Source: Lethocerus indicus
Lineage: Eukaryota > Arthropoda > Insecta > Hemiptera > Belostomatidae
Direction: 5' to 3'
DNA: 64,000 bases
Assembly (NCBI GenBank): GCA_019843655.1
Contig: JACDQD010000011.1
Span: 17,092,604-17,156,603, forward strand
Positions 36,956 to 49,213 of the stretch are shown here, one piece after another (position 1 is the first letter of the stretch; each line of letters opens with the position of its first letter). The position numbers and the translations under genes are program-made. The notes beneath the pieces are model-generated. The model searched no databases. It was not told the DNA's origin and saw only the letters and a program-made list of their open reading frames with translations.

Positions 36956-38043
36956 GTTAATGAGACAAAAACATTATAAGCGATAAAAGTTGATAGATTC
37001 TTATAATGAAGTAATTGGGCGAGATTGCCCCTGTATTTGGATACTGTTTGATATTTAAAATAGATGTCGGCGGCGGTACTCTAACTAGATGCTCGAGCGA
37101 GATACATAGGGAGGCCTACTTGAGTATTGATTTTCCGCTCTCGGTCCGAATATGAAGTAGTCTCCGGTGTCTTCACTGCCGGGGGCTTTCGGCGTGGACG
37201 TGCGATTTTTACGGTTGTTGGCACGTGTTAACGTGTTTTGCTCCCAATATTGGCTGGAGTCCGGTATTTTAAATTTAAGCATCATAACTGATCGTATTGT
37301 CCGGAATAATTGTACGTTTCCCCGTTATATCTACGGGAATTTGCGGGGGTTTCGCGTAAAATTTCGACCTTTACTTGTCGACCTTGTAGTGTGCAAATGA
37401 AAAAACAGAACTGCAACAACATATGTTGGGGGAATTCCGTAAGTGGATTTAGTCCGAATCGTAGCCGTTTTATGGTTCACTTTAGTGGGTTGTTTCTCCC
37501 GTGTGGTGGGGGGGATGGGTTCACTAAGTGCTTGTCTTCAGACCTTAATGGAATTACAGGAATAATTCCGTAGGACGAGCGGGGCTCGTAAACCCTTTTG
37601 TGTGTGTTCCCAGGGAAGCTTTCCCGACCCGGGATGTAGTTTGAATCGAGTTAGTGAATTCTCGCACAGGAGTGCTATTTCTAAAATATTTACAGTCCAT
37701 TTGTGTAATTGGATTATTTCCAATTCTAACCGCCGCTAAAACATGAAATTAGTGACAGGCCTACCCCGATCGTATTAAGGACCGTAATAACCTCGAATTA
37801 TATTTATTATGTGCCTTTTGGTGGTTTTTACAACAATTGTCTATTACTCGGGCATCCTGTCTCTGCACTCTTACTGTCGGACTTCGAATCTACCGAGGGT
37901 GGCGAGAAGCCGAATAGTAAAATATGAAACCGGTGGTATCAAGCCGTTATATTTTAGTAATACTGTGACAAAAATACTGTTTTTGGTTGCAATTATGCCG
38001 AGTCGTATGTTACATAGACGAATAACAGAGAAATACGCATTCT

Positions 38044-38046
<3 letters not shown>

Positions 38047-38121
<75 letters not shown>

Positions 38122-38124
38122 TCT
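38047..38124. repeat. (CT)n microsatellite
   Basis: CT dinucleotide tract of about 78 nt with one interruption near the end. Confidence 0.98.
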
Positions 38125-41100
38125 GTCACTCTCGTGTTTTCTCGACTCTCGTTATTGTTATTTTAAAAAGGGTTACGCGTTGCCTTTGAATTTGGAGCGG
38201 ATGCCGGCGTCTCGCTCGGATGCCTCCTCGACCTTACTGCTCCCAGCCCCACTTTAAATCCCGTCCTGAAACGAGGGCATAAAAAAAATCTTCAAGCGTC
38301 CCGTCATATATTCGGTATTGAAAATTGTCACCGAGATAATTGCACTTCTGTTAACTCGGATCGAGAGACGCCGTATATGACGACGGATGGAGAATCTCGG
38401 TTTGAACAAGTTTCGATCCCCAACTACCAATTACATATTACACTATGCTGAAATACACTACTGCAGTTTGTAGAAATAAAATTCAGACCTTAAATTGTAC
38501 GTCAACATCCGATGCCGGAATATTTTACACCGAATTGCAAGCATCAGAGAACAGTTATTTGTTTCACCTTTAATTCGTGTATAGGCGCGTTACACCGATA
38601 GGGTGTTATATACGCGGATATAACACCGAACACCCGATCCTACTTGATACCGGTTTCGTCCTCTATTCATTCGCCTTCGGTCACATGACACTGTGTGCAA
38701 CCGGAGAGTTGGCGAAAGCCCATGACGAACCCAATCAGAATGGAACGATTGCAAAAATAATGGCGCGAGCAAAAATTCTAAACGGCAAAGACCAAGTCTT
38801 CGATTCAGTCATTTAAAATTATCATTTACTCTACTTTTCGGCGTTTTCGGATAATTTGCCTGGCTGTTAAATTATATACATAAATATACAAAGGGTGTAG
38901 TTAACTGATGTTAAAGTTAATTTTGTCTGCTACAAAAAAATTAAGTATTATTCGTTTACTTGTTTTTTTTATCAGGGGGCGTTATCTAACGTATGCCAAG
39001 AGTTCTTTTGGAGTTTAATTTCAACGGATGTATAAAATATTTTTACAATGAAGGCATTATAAGGTTTCTAAGAGACAATTTCTATACCGGCACATTGACT
39101 ATTAATCGTTGATTCGTCGCCGGCTGTAGACCGGCGATAATAAAATAGACAGGGCGGTTCAAAAACAATAACCTTTGTTATTTTCGTAGTGCAACAGTCT
39201 ATTTGGAGATTGCCCCGTTGTATTAACAGAATTCTAATTTTGGAATTGACATAGAAAAAAAAGTGTTGGCATTCATTTTAAAATAGCCGCCGTTGACATT
39301 TATATTCCTTCTTTGATAGAACGTGTGTTTTTGTTGGAATAAATGGCCAGGACGAGCTTTTTCAGATTAGCACGTGTTCTGTTTCATATATACATTTGAA
39401 TCTGAACTTTTACAAGTTATCTATCACTTTTACTGTTATGTACTTTAAACGTTGCTCTATTTTGACCACGCGCTTTGAATACTCGATTTTCTTATGCTTT
39501 TCAGTCGGAATTCCCTTTTTGTCTGCTGAAATTTTTTGTATCCTTCTATCGTTAAAAGGACAAATATTTTGACCCTTATATGATTAATACTTATGACTAA
39601 TTTATTTTTTTATTTTATAAATACATATTTGTCACTTGAAGAACATTTCATTTGAAGAAATGTTGACAATCGATTGTCGAAGAGACTTCAGAACACACGC
39701 CTGACTGATTGCGCAATCTGTTTTATTATAGGCCGTTAAGAGGCGGATATTGCCGAACCAATAATTGACCTTTATTCGATTGTTGCCTGACGTAATTACA
39801 TAATAATTTATTTCAAAAATGATTAATGCTCGGGTTTTTGCAGCAGGCCGTTCTGTATTTTTCTTTTCCGATTCTGATGAATTGCTTTGTCACAACAGCC
39901 GTTCAGGAATAAAAAGTGACTTGGGAGTGAGAAGGTGGCGTAAAAGGAGGTAAATTTATATGATCTAGAAACGAATAAATAATCCCGGATAGGTTTCTCG
40001 TGTCATTTTGCGTTCTTTAGTTTTTGTTTTCCCATTTTCCGGGAATTTAATTCTCCCAAATGTTGCAGTATATTTGGCTCTATAAATACAAGGGTAATAT
40101 ACAAAGATATCTGTATATCAATGACGAAGTGGAGCCGCGGTGTAGCCTGTTAACCGCAGACCAGTCTATCGTGCGTAACGTTCTTCTGTATAGTTAACAC
40201 AGGCCGATATAATCCCGTTACGTTGACAAGAAGATGCCGTGAGCATCACCGGCAGTTGCCCTAGATGGCAACTTAGTCGGAGCCGATAAAGCCCCGTATC
40301 TCCTGCAAGAGGACAATAAAGACCACGCGTCCCCGACCGACCTTTCGTCCCTGACGAATTAATAGATTCTCGAGTGTGCGGCAGGCAGATTCGAACTTTT
40401 CAAAGTCGGTATAAACCTCTCGTGAAGCCAATTAATTTTTCCCTTTCTTCAGAAATCGGCACAAGTGGCCCGCTATCGCCGGTACTATCATCACTCCATC
40501 GTCGTTTCCTCCTTCTTGGTAATACTTAACATGAAATTACACACGTAATTGTACGTATCAGATTTATTTGTGGACTCGAATAACTTGACATATGAACCAC
40601 CACGTGACGTATACAGTCGATTAATCCCTCGGAAATTTGAGCTGAAAAAAAAACAAATTTCTTTGAATTTTGATACTCCGAAAACGTACATGACACCGGG
40701 TTCGAATCCCGGCGCCGGAGTGACTGAGCTTCATTCTATTTAAAAAATGTTTAATGAATTATAACAGTGATGATTATATCTTGTATCTCAAATACTCTTA
40801 TTAATAACAAACCTTGTCTAGTAGAGTAGAATAATTAAGTTGTCTCCATCGCCGTTTTCCTTATTCTCTTGTTTTTTCTCCATTCTTATCCGTCGGCCTT
40901 TTCCTGTTTTTTTTCTTTATTTCTCTCCTCCGCTATCGTTTGCCTGCGATTCCGAACGCTTTCTTTTTTGTTGGGCGGCTATTATTGTTAGGACGGTCTC
41001 AATTTTTTATTGCGCGTAATTCGGGCCCCGCCGCAATTGCCGTAATTAACCCAGTTCATTGTTATCGTACGCGTACAAAATAGAAATGATAGCTTTGGTG

Positions 41101-41349
41101 ATGGGGGTGAAATTTAGACCGTATGTTTGTTAGCCTGTTTATGACAATTGTTTACAAGTACAAATAGACAGACCGCTTTGAAGGCTGGGCGTTTCTAGTG
41201 AAAATATTCGAATGTGAAATTACCAGTTAACAAATTTTGGATAATTCAATCGAGTAGCCTGGTTTAATCAGCTGAAATATGCCCGGATATTGGGGTAAAT
41301 ATAATGCATTTACGCCGTCTTCCATGAGCCCAAGCCGCCACACGGAGGC

Positions 41350-41440
41350 GGATTAAGTGGATACCTCTATCTAAAGAGGATGAAAGGCATTGTTCGAATC
41401 CCGGCTGCGAACCGAATTTCTCTTCAGTTGTAAAATTTCA
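41350..41440 (+). mobile_element. tRNA-like SINE head
   Basis: GGATTAAGTGGATACC (A-box-like, from about 41350) is followed about 30 nt later by TTGTTCGAATCCCGG (B box, 41391-41403) and then GCGAACCGAATTTCTCTTCA. A-B spacing and boxes fit a polymerase III promoter derived from a tRNA. The acceptor stem does not close, so this is not an intact tRNA gene. The downstream sequence matches the element at 29.8 kb. Confidence 0.55.
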
Positions 41441-43353
41441 ACCGACTAATAGGTTATAACTTGATATAATTTTTTTTTCTGTTCAGGGGGACGTGGGCTC
41501 ACGCGAATCGCTCGTTACTGGGAAAATTTGTGGACACGAATTGTGAAATATTACGGGGCACGCCCTCCCTGAACGTCTCCCCCTCGCCATGTCGGTTTAA
41601 TTAGTATAAAAGTATTCTTCAAACCCCATCCCCCTTCCCGATGGTAATAAATAACTACGGCAATAACTCTCAAAAACGTTTTGGTTTGTTTTTGCTTTCT
41701 TCTCGGTTTCAATTTACGACTCGGTTTCACTCTAGGACTTTCCCTGTCGGCGGTCCGATTGAAGTATTCGATCTGTCCTTTCCCGTTGGAGGTAAACCCT
41801 TATTGGGATAGACAAATTTACATATTAAGGTGACGATTTTGTGTCGAATCTTCAAAACCGGTTCAGCCCGAGCAGTGTCAGAGGGTTTGGTCAAGGGAGC
41901 GGAGATTTAGTGCTGTTTGTATAGGGCAAAGGGTAAAACTGTAAATAGGATGACGCAGAAACGTTTCGCTGAATATTCACGAAGGCCTCTTATGGGGTAC
42001 TTCGATGATGTTTATTATCTCCTTTGGCGGCTCTCTCAACGCACAATATAAGTAGAGGTTGTTGCCAACCGTGTGTAATTAATTTGTCCATTTAATTCGC
42101 TCGCTTCACTATGTTAATTTGATAGGTAGATTCAAGTATACTGCTGGCCCCGACAGTCATTATGGAACTAAGAGCTGATTTGGTCTATTGCTAGGCCGCT
42201 TTCTTTTCATCCTTTATTAATTAATACTTAGTTGATTGATGTTTGAATTTATAAGATGTTATTTGTTATTTCGTCTTATGTATAGCGCGACGAGATGCCT
42301 CGTGATCTGTTATGCGCCGTATTTTTTACAATGTATAAATATGTGTTCTACTGTCATAATTTTGTTGCAAAATTCATAAATGCGTTAGCATTTCTTTATT
42401 ATTCTGAAACAACTATTCTACTACTGCAATCCTACCCTAATGCCAGGCTGTGCTTTGTATAGGGCTGGTAGACATTGTTTGAGCAGTCGGTGGGAATTAA
42501 GCCGAGGATTGCATTTTGATTCTCATCTCGCTTCTCTTCTTTCGGCCTTGCTGCAGCCTTGACTTTTCTCGGTCCTCCCCCCCCCCTCCTTCGTCCTTAA
42601 CTCTAACAGAGCTGAGCATTAACGAGCGCGAATTTTATGTAAGTTGTTTTTTGCTGTTTTCCCAACCGGTCTCTAAGTAGACCGGAGTCGGAAATTACGC
42701 CGGACAGACGAAATGTGTAGACATTCGAGTATATAAATTCGGAACCACATCGTCTTTTCCCAGGACCTGGACACAACTGAAACCTAGACTGGCTAGATAT
42801 TGTAACCGGTTGTCAGTGGGGCATTATACACATAGACAACATAAAATTATACAGGAAGTGAAATGGTAGTGTCATATATTTCCTTTCAATACGTTTCCCG
42901 TGTGTGTAATAGGGAAAAGAAACTTTGCCCACGAATGATGCATACTGTTTATCGTTTGAAATTATCCCGTAGGTTGTATTTGTCCTCACCAAATCCTGGC
43001 AATATTTCTTACCCGAGATGCCCCCAAACGGCAATTTCGGTCAAGTGACTCACGCTGCCGAGAAGATTAGATTGCGGCGGTGGAAACAAAAAACCGACAA
43101 AATTATTACTCCTCATTATTCTCAACACTGATTTCTGTTCGTAATTGAACGCTGGCATATTTAACGCAATGCGTCTGAAACCAACTGCAAGAATGAGCGG
43201 GAACAAAATAGTTCAGAATTTAGAGTTAAAGACCGAATATGACCGGTCGAAAAATCTACTAAAATAATTTCTGTAAAGGGCCTTCTAGGATTTGCACTTG
43301 CATTCTATCAGTTATCTAGTGAGAGTCACGACTGTATTCCAAATTAGATATAA

Positions 43354-43664
43354 ATTCCGTAGATTTCGTGAGTTTCTGTCTCTTCCCGGTGGTTTGGTTA
43401 TTTGTTAGACCGGTTTCGGCTGCTCGCTATCTTCAGTAGCGGTTTTAGTCACTTTTGGCACTTTGGATGTTTTTTTGGACACATACGCACTACAAACTGA
43501 CAACGACCACAGTACAAGTGACAGTAGCAGCGCAGTGAGGATGCTCAAAGTGACCGCTACTGAAGATGGCGAGCGGCCGAAACCGGTCTAGCAAAAGACC
43601 AAACCAGCGAGAGGAGGCGGAAACACACGAAATCCACGGTGTTCCAACCCCTCGCAAAACCTTT
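43354..43664. mobile_element. Palindromic hammerhead element, copy 6
   Basis: The left arm runs ATTCCGTAGATTTCGTGAG, GTTTCTGTCTC, TTAGACCGGTTTCGGCTGC. The right arm is its reverse complement with intact ribozyme motif, ending GAAACACACGAAATCCACGG and the 5'-terminal complement TTCCAACCCCTCGCAAAACC. The spacer contains the family's ACAGTACAAGTGACAG and CAGTGAGGATGC strings. No target-site duplication was identified. Confidence 0.85.
43556..43592 (+). ncRNA. Minimal hammerhead ribozyme-like motif
   Basis: GCTA, CTGAAGA, T, GGC-GAGCG-GCC, GAAA, CCGG, TC, TAGC in order, with all core bases and the 4-bp stem I preserved. Predicted cleavage is after the C of GGTC (43588). The opposite arm (about 43408-43440) has a T/A change in stem II and a TTAGA instead of CTAGA, so only this arm is intact. 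Confidence 0.62.
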
Positions 43665-44099
43665 GAACTGGTTATAAATGACTCGAAGACCCCGCGCATC
43701 TTCTTTTCTTATTGAACTATTTTCGCTGTTTGGCGGTGGGTGTATTCTCTATAGTGGAGTGTGACCATTGCACAGTAATTGCGGGCTGCGGAAAGCGTGG
43801 GTCGTGCGCTGATCGGTCGACAGCCGAGGAAAATCTCAAGGAAAGCGTCGGGCGTGAAAATCGGAGCGTAAACCGAAGGATATACCGCGGTGAAAGTATC
43901 CCGTTCCTCGGTCCCGGACCTCTTCCGCGTTTTCCGGGGACCCTCCGCTCCTCCCGAGACCGCTTTCTATTGGACCTCGGTCAAACTAAACGAGTCATTT
44001 ATTTTCGTTTTGGCTAAAATGCAATCGCTCCTTCCCGTTTGAGTGCTACGGATTTACAGGCTCCGCTGAATAATAACGAGCGTACAATAGGGGGACAAT

Positions 44100-44232
44100 G
44101 GATTTTCTTACTTTGTATATTAAAGTCTGCCGTCGGCCACCGACGCTTGAACCCACGACCTTCTGGTCCTTCTGCTGCTTTAAACAACACCGGTAGAACA
44201 ACTGTTTCCCATCCAAAAGTTATAAGACCGTA
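44100..44232 (-). mobile_element. Possible tRNA-derived SINE
   Basis: On the minus strand GGTCGTGGGTTCAAGCGTCGG around 44141-44160 looks like a B box in a tRNA T-arm context. Upstream lies GAAGGACCAGAAGGTCG. The A box is not clear. Weakly supported. Confidence 0.35.
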
Positions 44233-47200
44233 GCTCCGAAACATAAATATAATGAGTGTAGGTTCCAGGACAAGATTAATTTTGGAGGAATTACCAAATC
44301 ACCCGTGATCATAGTTTTCGGCATTGTGAATTGTGCACTAGCAGGCTATCATTTTGGTACAATGGGTATCCAAATTTAAAAAAAAATTACATTGCGTATA
44401 TCTTTATTTCCATATTATGGGTAGGTATTACTGCACCTAGAATCCAGGACGTTTTATGTATTTGCCCCCGTGTTTCCTTCACTCTAAACAATCGTAACAA
44501 ATCAGTTTTTCTTCTTGAACATTCAACAGTGAGTTATCCACTTCTGTTCCTGTATTTAACAGTATGGCCCTCGGGGGGAAATAAAGAATTGAACGTTATC
44601 CTCGTCCTTATCCGGTTCGCGATTTGATTAAAATGTGCTGTTCGAAACTGGGGCATCTCTTGTCGGATAATGGACATTCCGTCACGTAGAGCGACAACAT
44701 CTATCTCCCCATAGATATCTATGTATTAATCGTGTTTCGTGAAACATTAAAACAAGATGAAGATTAGTCGGAGCGTTGTATAATATTGTGGCGGGGGTTC
44801 AGACTTTAGTATGCCTCACGCCTTGCCAGCCTTAGTAATTAACATTCCTCCCCCTTACGAAGCAATCGTACGAAGTCCTCCCCGCAGCCGACGGGTCTTA
44901 GTTACGACTTGATTACTTGGCGTGGTAGTCGCCTGGGGTTGGCTCCAAATATGATATTTCGCGAACAATCGACGCCCTAATACTCAAGACGAGAAGCGAG
45001 TGGGAGCCCCACGATGATTCACCCTCGCTCGGTGTGGGTACTGCGTTGGTTGTGATGTTGGGAATAATGTTGGGAAAGGTCTCCATTTTTTTCTCTCTCT
45101 CTCTCTCTTTTTTTTTCTCTTATTTGAACCGAAGTTTCACACGGCCCGCACTGCACAATTAGCCGGCTCCATAAATGAAAAGTGTACCGCTCTCACCGAC
45201 CCAACGAAGGATAATGCAATGGAGGTTCGCTCGATTTCCAATCTGTTCTCGACTTGATCGCCAGAGTTATGAATGAACGAATTTATACATTGTTCATATA
45301 CGATTTTGTGAATATTGCAGAAAGAAACACGATTGCTTGGAATAAATCTCGATTATTTAAATACACAATTAGATTAAGCTTGAAGGAACTAGATAACGTG
45401 TTGCGACGAGAAAAGTTTAATAAAAATAAACACATTCTAGATCGAACCAAATATAATATTTTCTCAGAAGAATATTGGAGCTTTGCGAAATAAGCATAAT
45501 TTCCAAAATTCATATATAATTTCCATTCGAGGAATAGTGCAGAGTTCAAGTAGGTATTGAGCTCTGATCAATCGAACTTCATCTGCCAAAGGCGTAGGTT
45601 TCGAAATGTTTAACTCACTGTGGTCCTAATTTAGGTTGATAATACATTAACCCCAAGATTTAGACTGAGATTAATAGTCTTATTCTACCGTCAAAGCCGT
45701 GTTCGTCTCCTATTCGACCCCAACCCAAACCAGGTTAAATAATGCAGTTGAATGATGGTGAAATTAACACAGATCCCCATTTAATAGGTCAATACTATGC
45801 CACGAATTTAGTTATCAGTTATATCCACAATTAGTTAAGTGAAGTCTCTATTTGTGCCTATTTCAATGGTGTCAGTTTACGACCTTTACTAGTTCGTAAC
45901 TTCAATATCACAATTTCAAATATAGCCTACGCTAAAAAGATGCTGCTGTTCGAAATCAATTTAACGTTTGCACAAAACTGTGTCCATAATTACGACGTTA
46001 GGATTCAAGGCAGGAGAAATCATTGCTGCCGAAAAGTCAACGAACAATTTTGAACGAATGGCCTAATCGAGCGGGCGGCCTCTGCGGAAAACCGACAAAT
46101 GTTATAATGCGCATTAATAGATCTTTGTCCACTTGCATAAACATTGAACCGCTGGGTGAAATATTTGTTGCGTCATGCCACTAGATTATCGATGAAATAC
46201 CTCCGCAATCGCTCGCTTTCCTGTTTTTTTTGTTGTTCATTGGCTATAACCACTGAAGTCACGCCTGGATTTAAATTTTGAAATTGAATTTCCGCGTGCC
46301 CGAAGAAGAAACAATGACAAATCATTTTATATTTTATATTTCTAGTTGGCGGAAATGGGGGACGAGTCAATGTGCCAGAATCAAACATTTTTCAGTATTT
46401 TTGTGCTTTAAAACAACCTTTACAAAATTCAAACTAATATTCTATAATTTATTTAAACTGCTGTGAGTGGTGTGAAGTTTTTTTGTATTCATTTAATTTC
46501 CGCCTTGTCGAATTCACAATCTACTTTGACCGGTAGAAATCGTTATTTCTGAACGTCTTAAGACCACGCATCTAAAGAAGTATTTCTGAATGCGGCTGTC
46601 AGGTTCAGGTCCCGTGACCCTGCTCAGGCATGATTGCAACATTACAGCCTTAGTGCTTGCGAATGGCGTATTTTCTCCTGTACTTGTTGTCTACATTGGC
46701 TTATTTGTTCCCGAGGTTTCGGAAATTCGCCGTCGTCAGTTTCTATTCGGTCGAGTAATATCTGTTGATATAAATGACTTAGGTACGCTTTGAGTTTGGT
46801 TGCCCGCAATTATTCGGCGCGAACTTGGGAAAAGAGAAATATCCCGTAACGGAAATAGGAAAAGAGGAAACTCCAGTTTGGCGCCAGCGACCTGTAAGCG
46901 AATGAAAACGGTACCGGAAATGGGGGGGAAAATAAAATCTGGTGGGGGACATTTCCGATTGGGGGGCCTTGTACAGGAATACTCTCGTTTCCGTTTCTCC
47001 CTTCGAAACGTGATTTCTACGTTTCAGTTGTTTCCGCCATTTAAACGCCAGTTAATCGTTTAAAACTAAGAAAAAGCTTGTTGATTTCTCAATTTCAAAA
47101 TTGTTCCGAATTTTACTATTCTTAATTTTGAACAAATCACTCGATAATACCCCTGGTGCCATATAATAATATTGTATTATTATAGTTGTCACTATATTAA

Positions 47201-48782
47201 TTAATGGACTTAAATCATTCGTCAAAATAAATGCGTATGAACCCCCAAAAAAACATCTCATCGTATCCTGGCAATGCCAGTATGACTGGAGCGGGAAGGA
47301 ATTTTTCATTAAACCGGTTGAAGTATCCTCCCGATTCAGTACAAATATGCATGGGACCGATGTTGGGGGTGCAGGCTGTGAACCCATTGTCGAGTGGCAA
47401 TATGAACCTGGTCGATATAAATTAAATTCCCGGCCTCTCTCTCTCCCTCTCTCTCTCTCTTTGTAGAAGTCCAAATTTGAATTTCAGATTCGACACCGGT
47501 GAAATATTTATATTGAGCAGCCGTCCTGAAAACAATACCATGACAGATCCCGTGAAATACTATACGCAAGATATTTTGACTGATAAAAAAAAGTTTAATA
47601 TGTTTTTACCGGTAACCGGATGGCTTTTGCAGGACGCATGAGTGACACCGCAATGGTGGTATTGATAAGTAGTTAAAATCACGGTGGTAAAGTTCAGCAG
47701 TGGTCCTCCACTTCTACAACTAGTTTTGATATTCCCCACGCACAAACCATAAGGGAAGTGAGGAATAAGGGGAATTCCAAATATATGTAAAAGTAATTAA
47801 TATTAGTTGTATTTAATATAACCTAACCAGGTCCGAAAAATTTTATACTGGTGTCCGCTTTGATCAATTGTACAGAGGAGTCCGAAAATAATAGGCACAG
47901 TTCAACATGGAAAATATCCGCGTAAGACACGCGTAAGTTACATTTTAACCGAAAATAGTCTTCAACAAAACTAACAATTTCTATATGAAATATTTAATTT
48001 AACCAAAAAAGTTATGGTATTAAATGACCGATATAAATGGATTGAGAATAAATTGAAAATATTTGTCTATTTAGGTCGGTATTTCGAGCGGATGAAATAT
48101 TTCCGGATGTGGTTGTATCCGACTTCCCGGTTTCGAGATAAAGAAAATATGAAAGGTTGCGGTAAAATTCGAAGTGCGCATTATGCAATAACATTTAATC
48201 TGCTTTGGCAGTAGGCGAAGGCAGTAAGGAATCGACCTAATCATCCCTTGCTTTTATTAAAAAAAAACATTACTTTCGGTCACCCGCAGGGATATATCGT
48301 TTCGTCGCGTTTGTTGTTGTTGCGCCTGTTAGATTTGTTCGAAACGAACAAGTGTTGTTCCCGTTTCTTAAAGTGAAAGAATTGGTGGGATCGTATTGCG
48401 GTTGGGTGCGGGGACCGAAGTGTTATCGAGCGGCGGAACCCCCAGCCGGCGGTTGAATGGGGGGAAATGGTGGGCGTAGGCGTTGGATCCCATTCTCACA
48501 ATCGGCGTCAGGGCATTTACAAAGCCTGTTCACTCGTATTTCAATAAATATAGCCCCGGTTTTAATCCTCCACTCTCTTCTGCCTTATAGGAGATGTAGA
48601 GAAGAACAAACACCGGAATAAAAAGTCAATAGGCTTTGATTGAAGTGGGAGTACGCGGTGTTGTTAATCGAACTAGTCAATCACTTTCAAAAGCGACAGT
48701 TGACTTTTCCAATTAACTTTTTATCGGCTTATTCTTTTTTTTATCGACGTAGCCAAACTGGTGAAGAAAGACTATATATTAC

Positions 48783-49213
48783 TTTAGTTTAATATACCTG
48801 TTTTGTGGCCTGCGAGGGGTTGGAATACTGTAGGTTCGTGATGTTTCTGTCTCCTCTCGCAGTAGCGGTTTAGTCACTAGCACTTTAGCATCCTCACTGT
48901 GCCACTTTCATGACGTCAAACAGCACTTGTGGTCGATGGCTATCTGCCGATCACCTGAAAAGTAAAAGAAAGTCAAGAATTAGTTTAATATACCCGTTTT
49001 GTGGTCTGCGAGGGGTCGGAATACCGTAGGTTAGTCACGCTAATGTGTCACTTGTACTTGTACTTGGAGAGTACATGTGAAAGTGACAGTGGGCAGTGAG
49101 GATGCCCGAAAAACATCCAAAGTGCCAACAGTGACTAACACCGCTACTGAAGCCGAAACCGGTCTAGCAAAAGACCAAACCAGCGAGAGGAGACTGAAAC
49201 ATCACGAACCTAC
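48783..49213. mobile_element. Palindromic hammerhead element, copy 7, carrying an antisense IP3K exon piece
   Basis: A 431-bp insertion flanked by a 12-bp target-site duplication ACTATATATTAC (48771-48782 and 49214-49225). Its order is: a family left arm from TTTAGTTTAATATACCTG to CTCCTCTCGCAGTAGCGG; a 21-nt perfect match (48925-48945) to the reverse complement of IP3K last-exon positions 15058-15078; CCGATCACCTG (48947-48957), reverse complement of that exon's first 8 nt plus its CAG acceptor (14964-14974); the intronic pyrimidine tract; GAAAGTCAAGAAT (48968-48980), the intact target duplication of copy 4; then the reverse complement of copy 4; then a standard right arm. The right-arm hammerhead lacks stem II (CTGAAGCCGAAACCGG). 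Confidence 0.88.
48925..48980 (-). pseudogene. Captured antisense fragment of IP3K last exon and splice acceptor
   Basis: Read on the minus strand this is a remnant of the IP3K last-intron/last-exon junction: ATTCTTGACTTTC, CTTTTACTTTT, CAG, GTGATCGG, then a jump that omits 83 nt of exon (14975-15057), then AGATAGCCATCGACCACAAGT. It is too short to encode anything. Its value is as a marker of transcript origin. One base differs at the acceptor (TTTTCAG here, TTTTGCAG in the gene). Confidence 0.88.

Noticed and set aside
38047..38124. CT tract and other microsatellites as CRISPR-like arrays
   Set aside because: Simple dinucleotide repeats without spacers in a eukaryotic genome.
40640..40720. 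tRNA gene at the TTCGAATCC motif
   Set aside because: Only the T-arm is present; no A box at the right distance and no closing acceptor stem.
47870..48010. Possible mariner/Tc1 end (GTCCGAAAATAATAGGCACAG)
   Set aside because: Only one end-like string was found; no matching inverted end or transposase fragment nearby.
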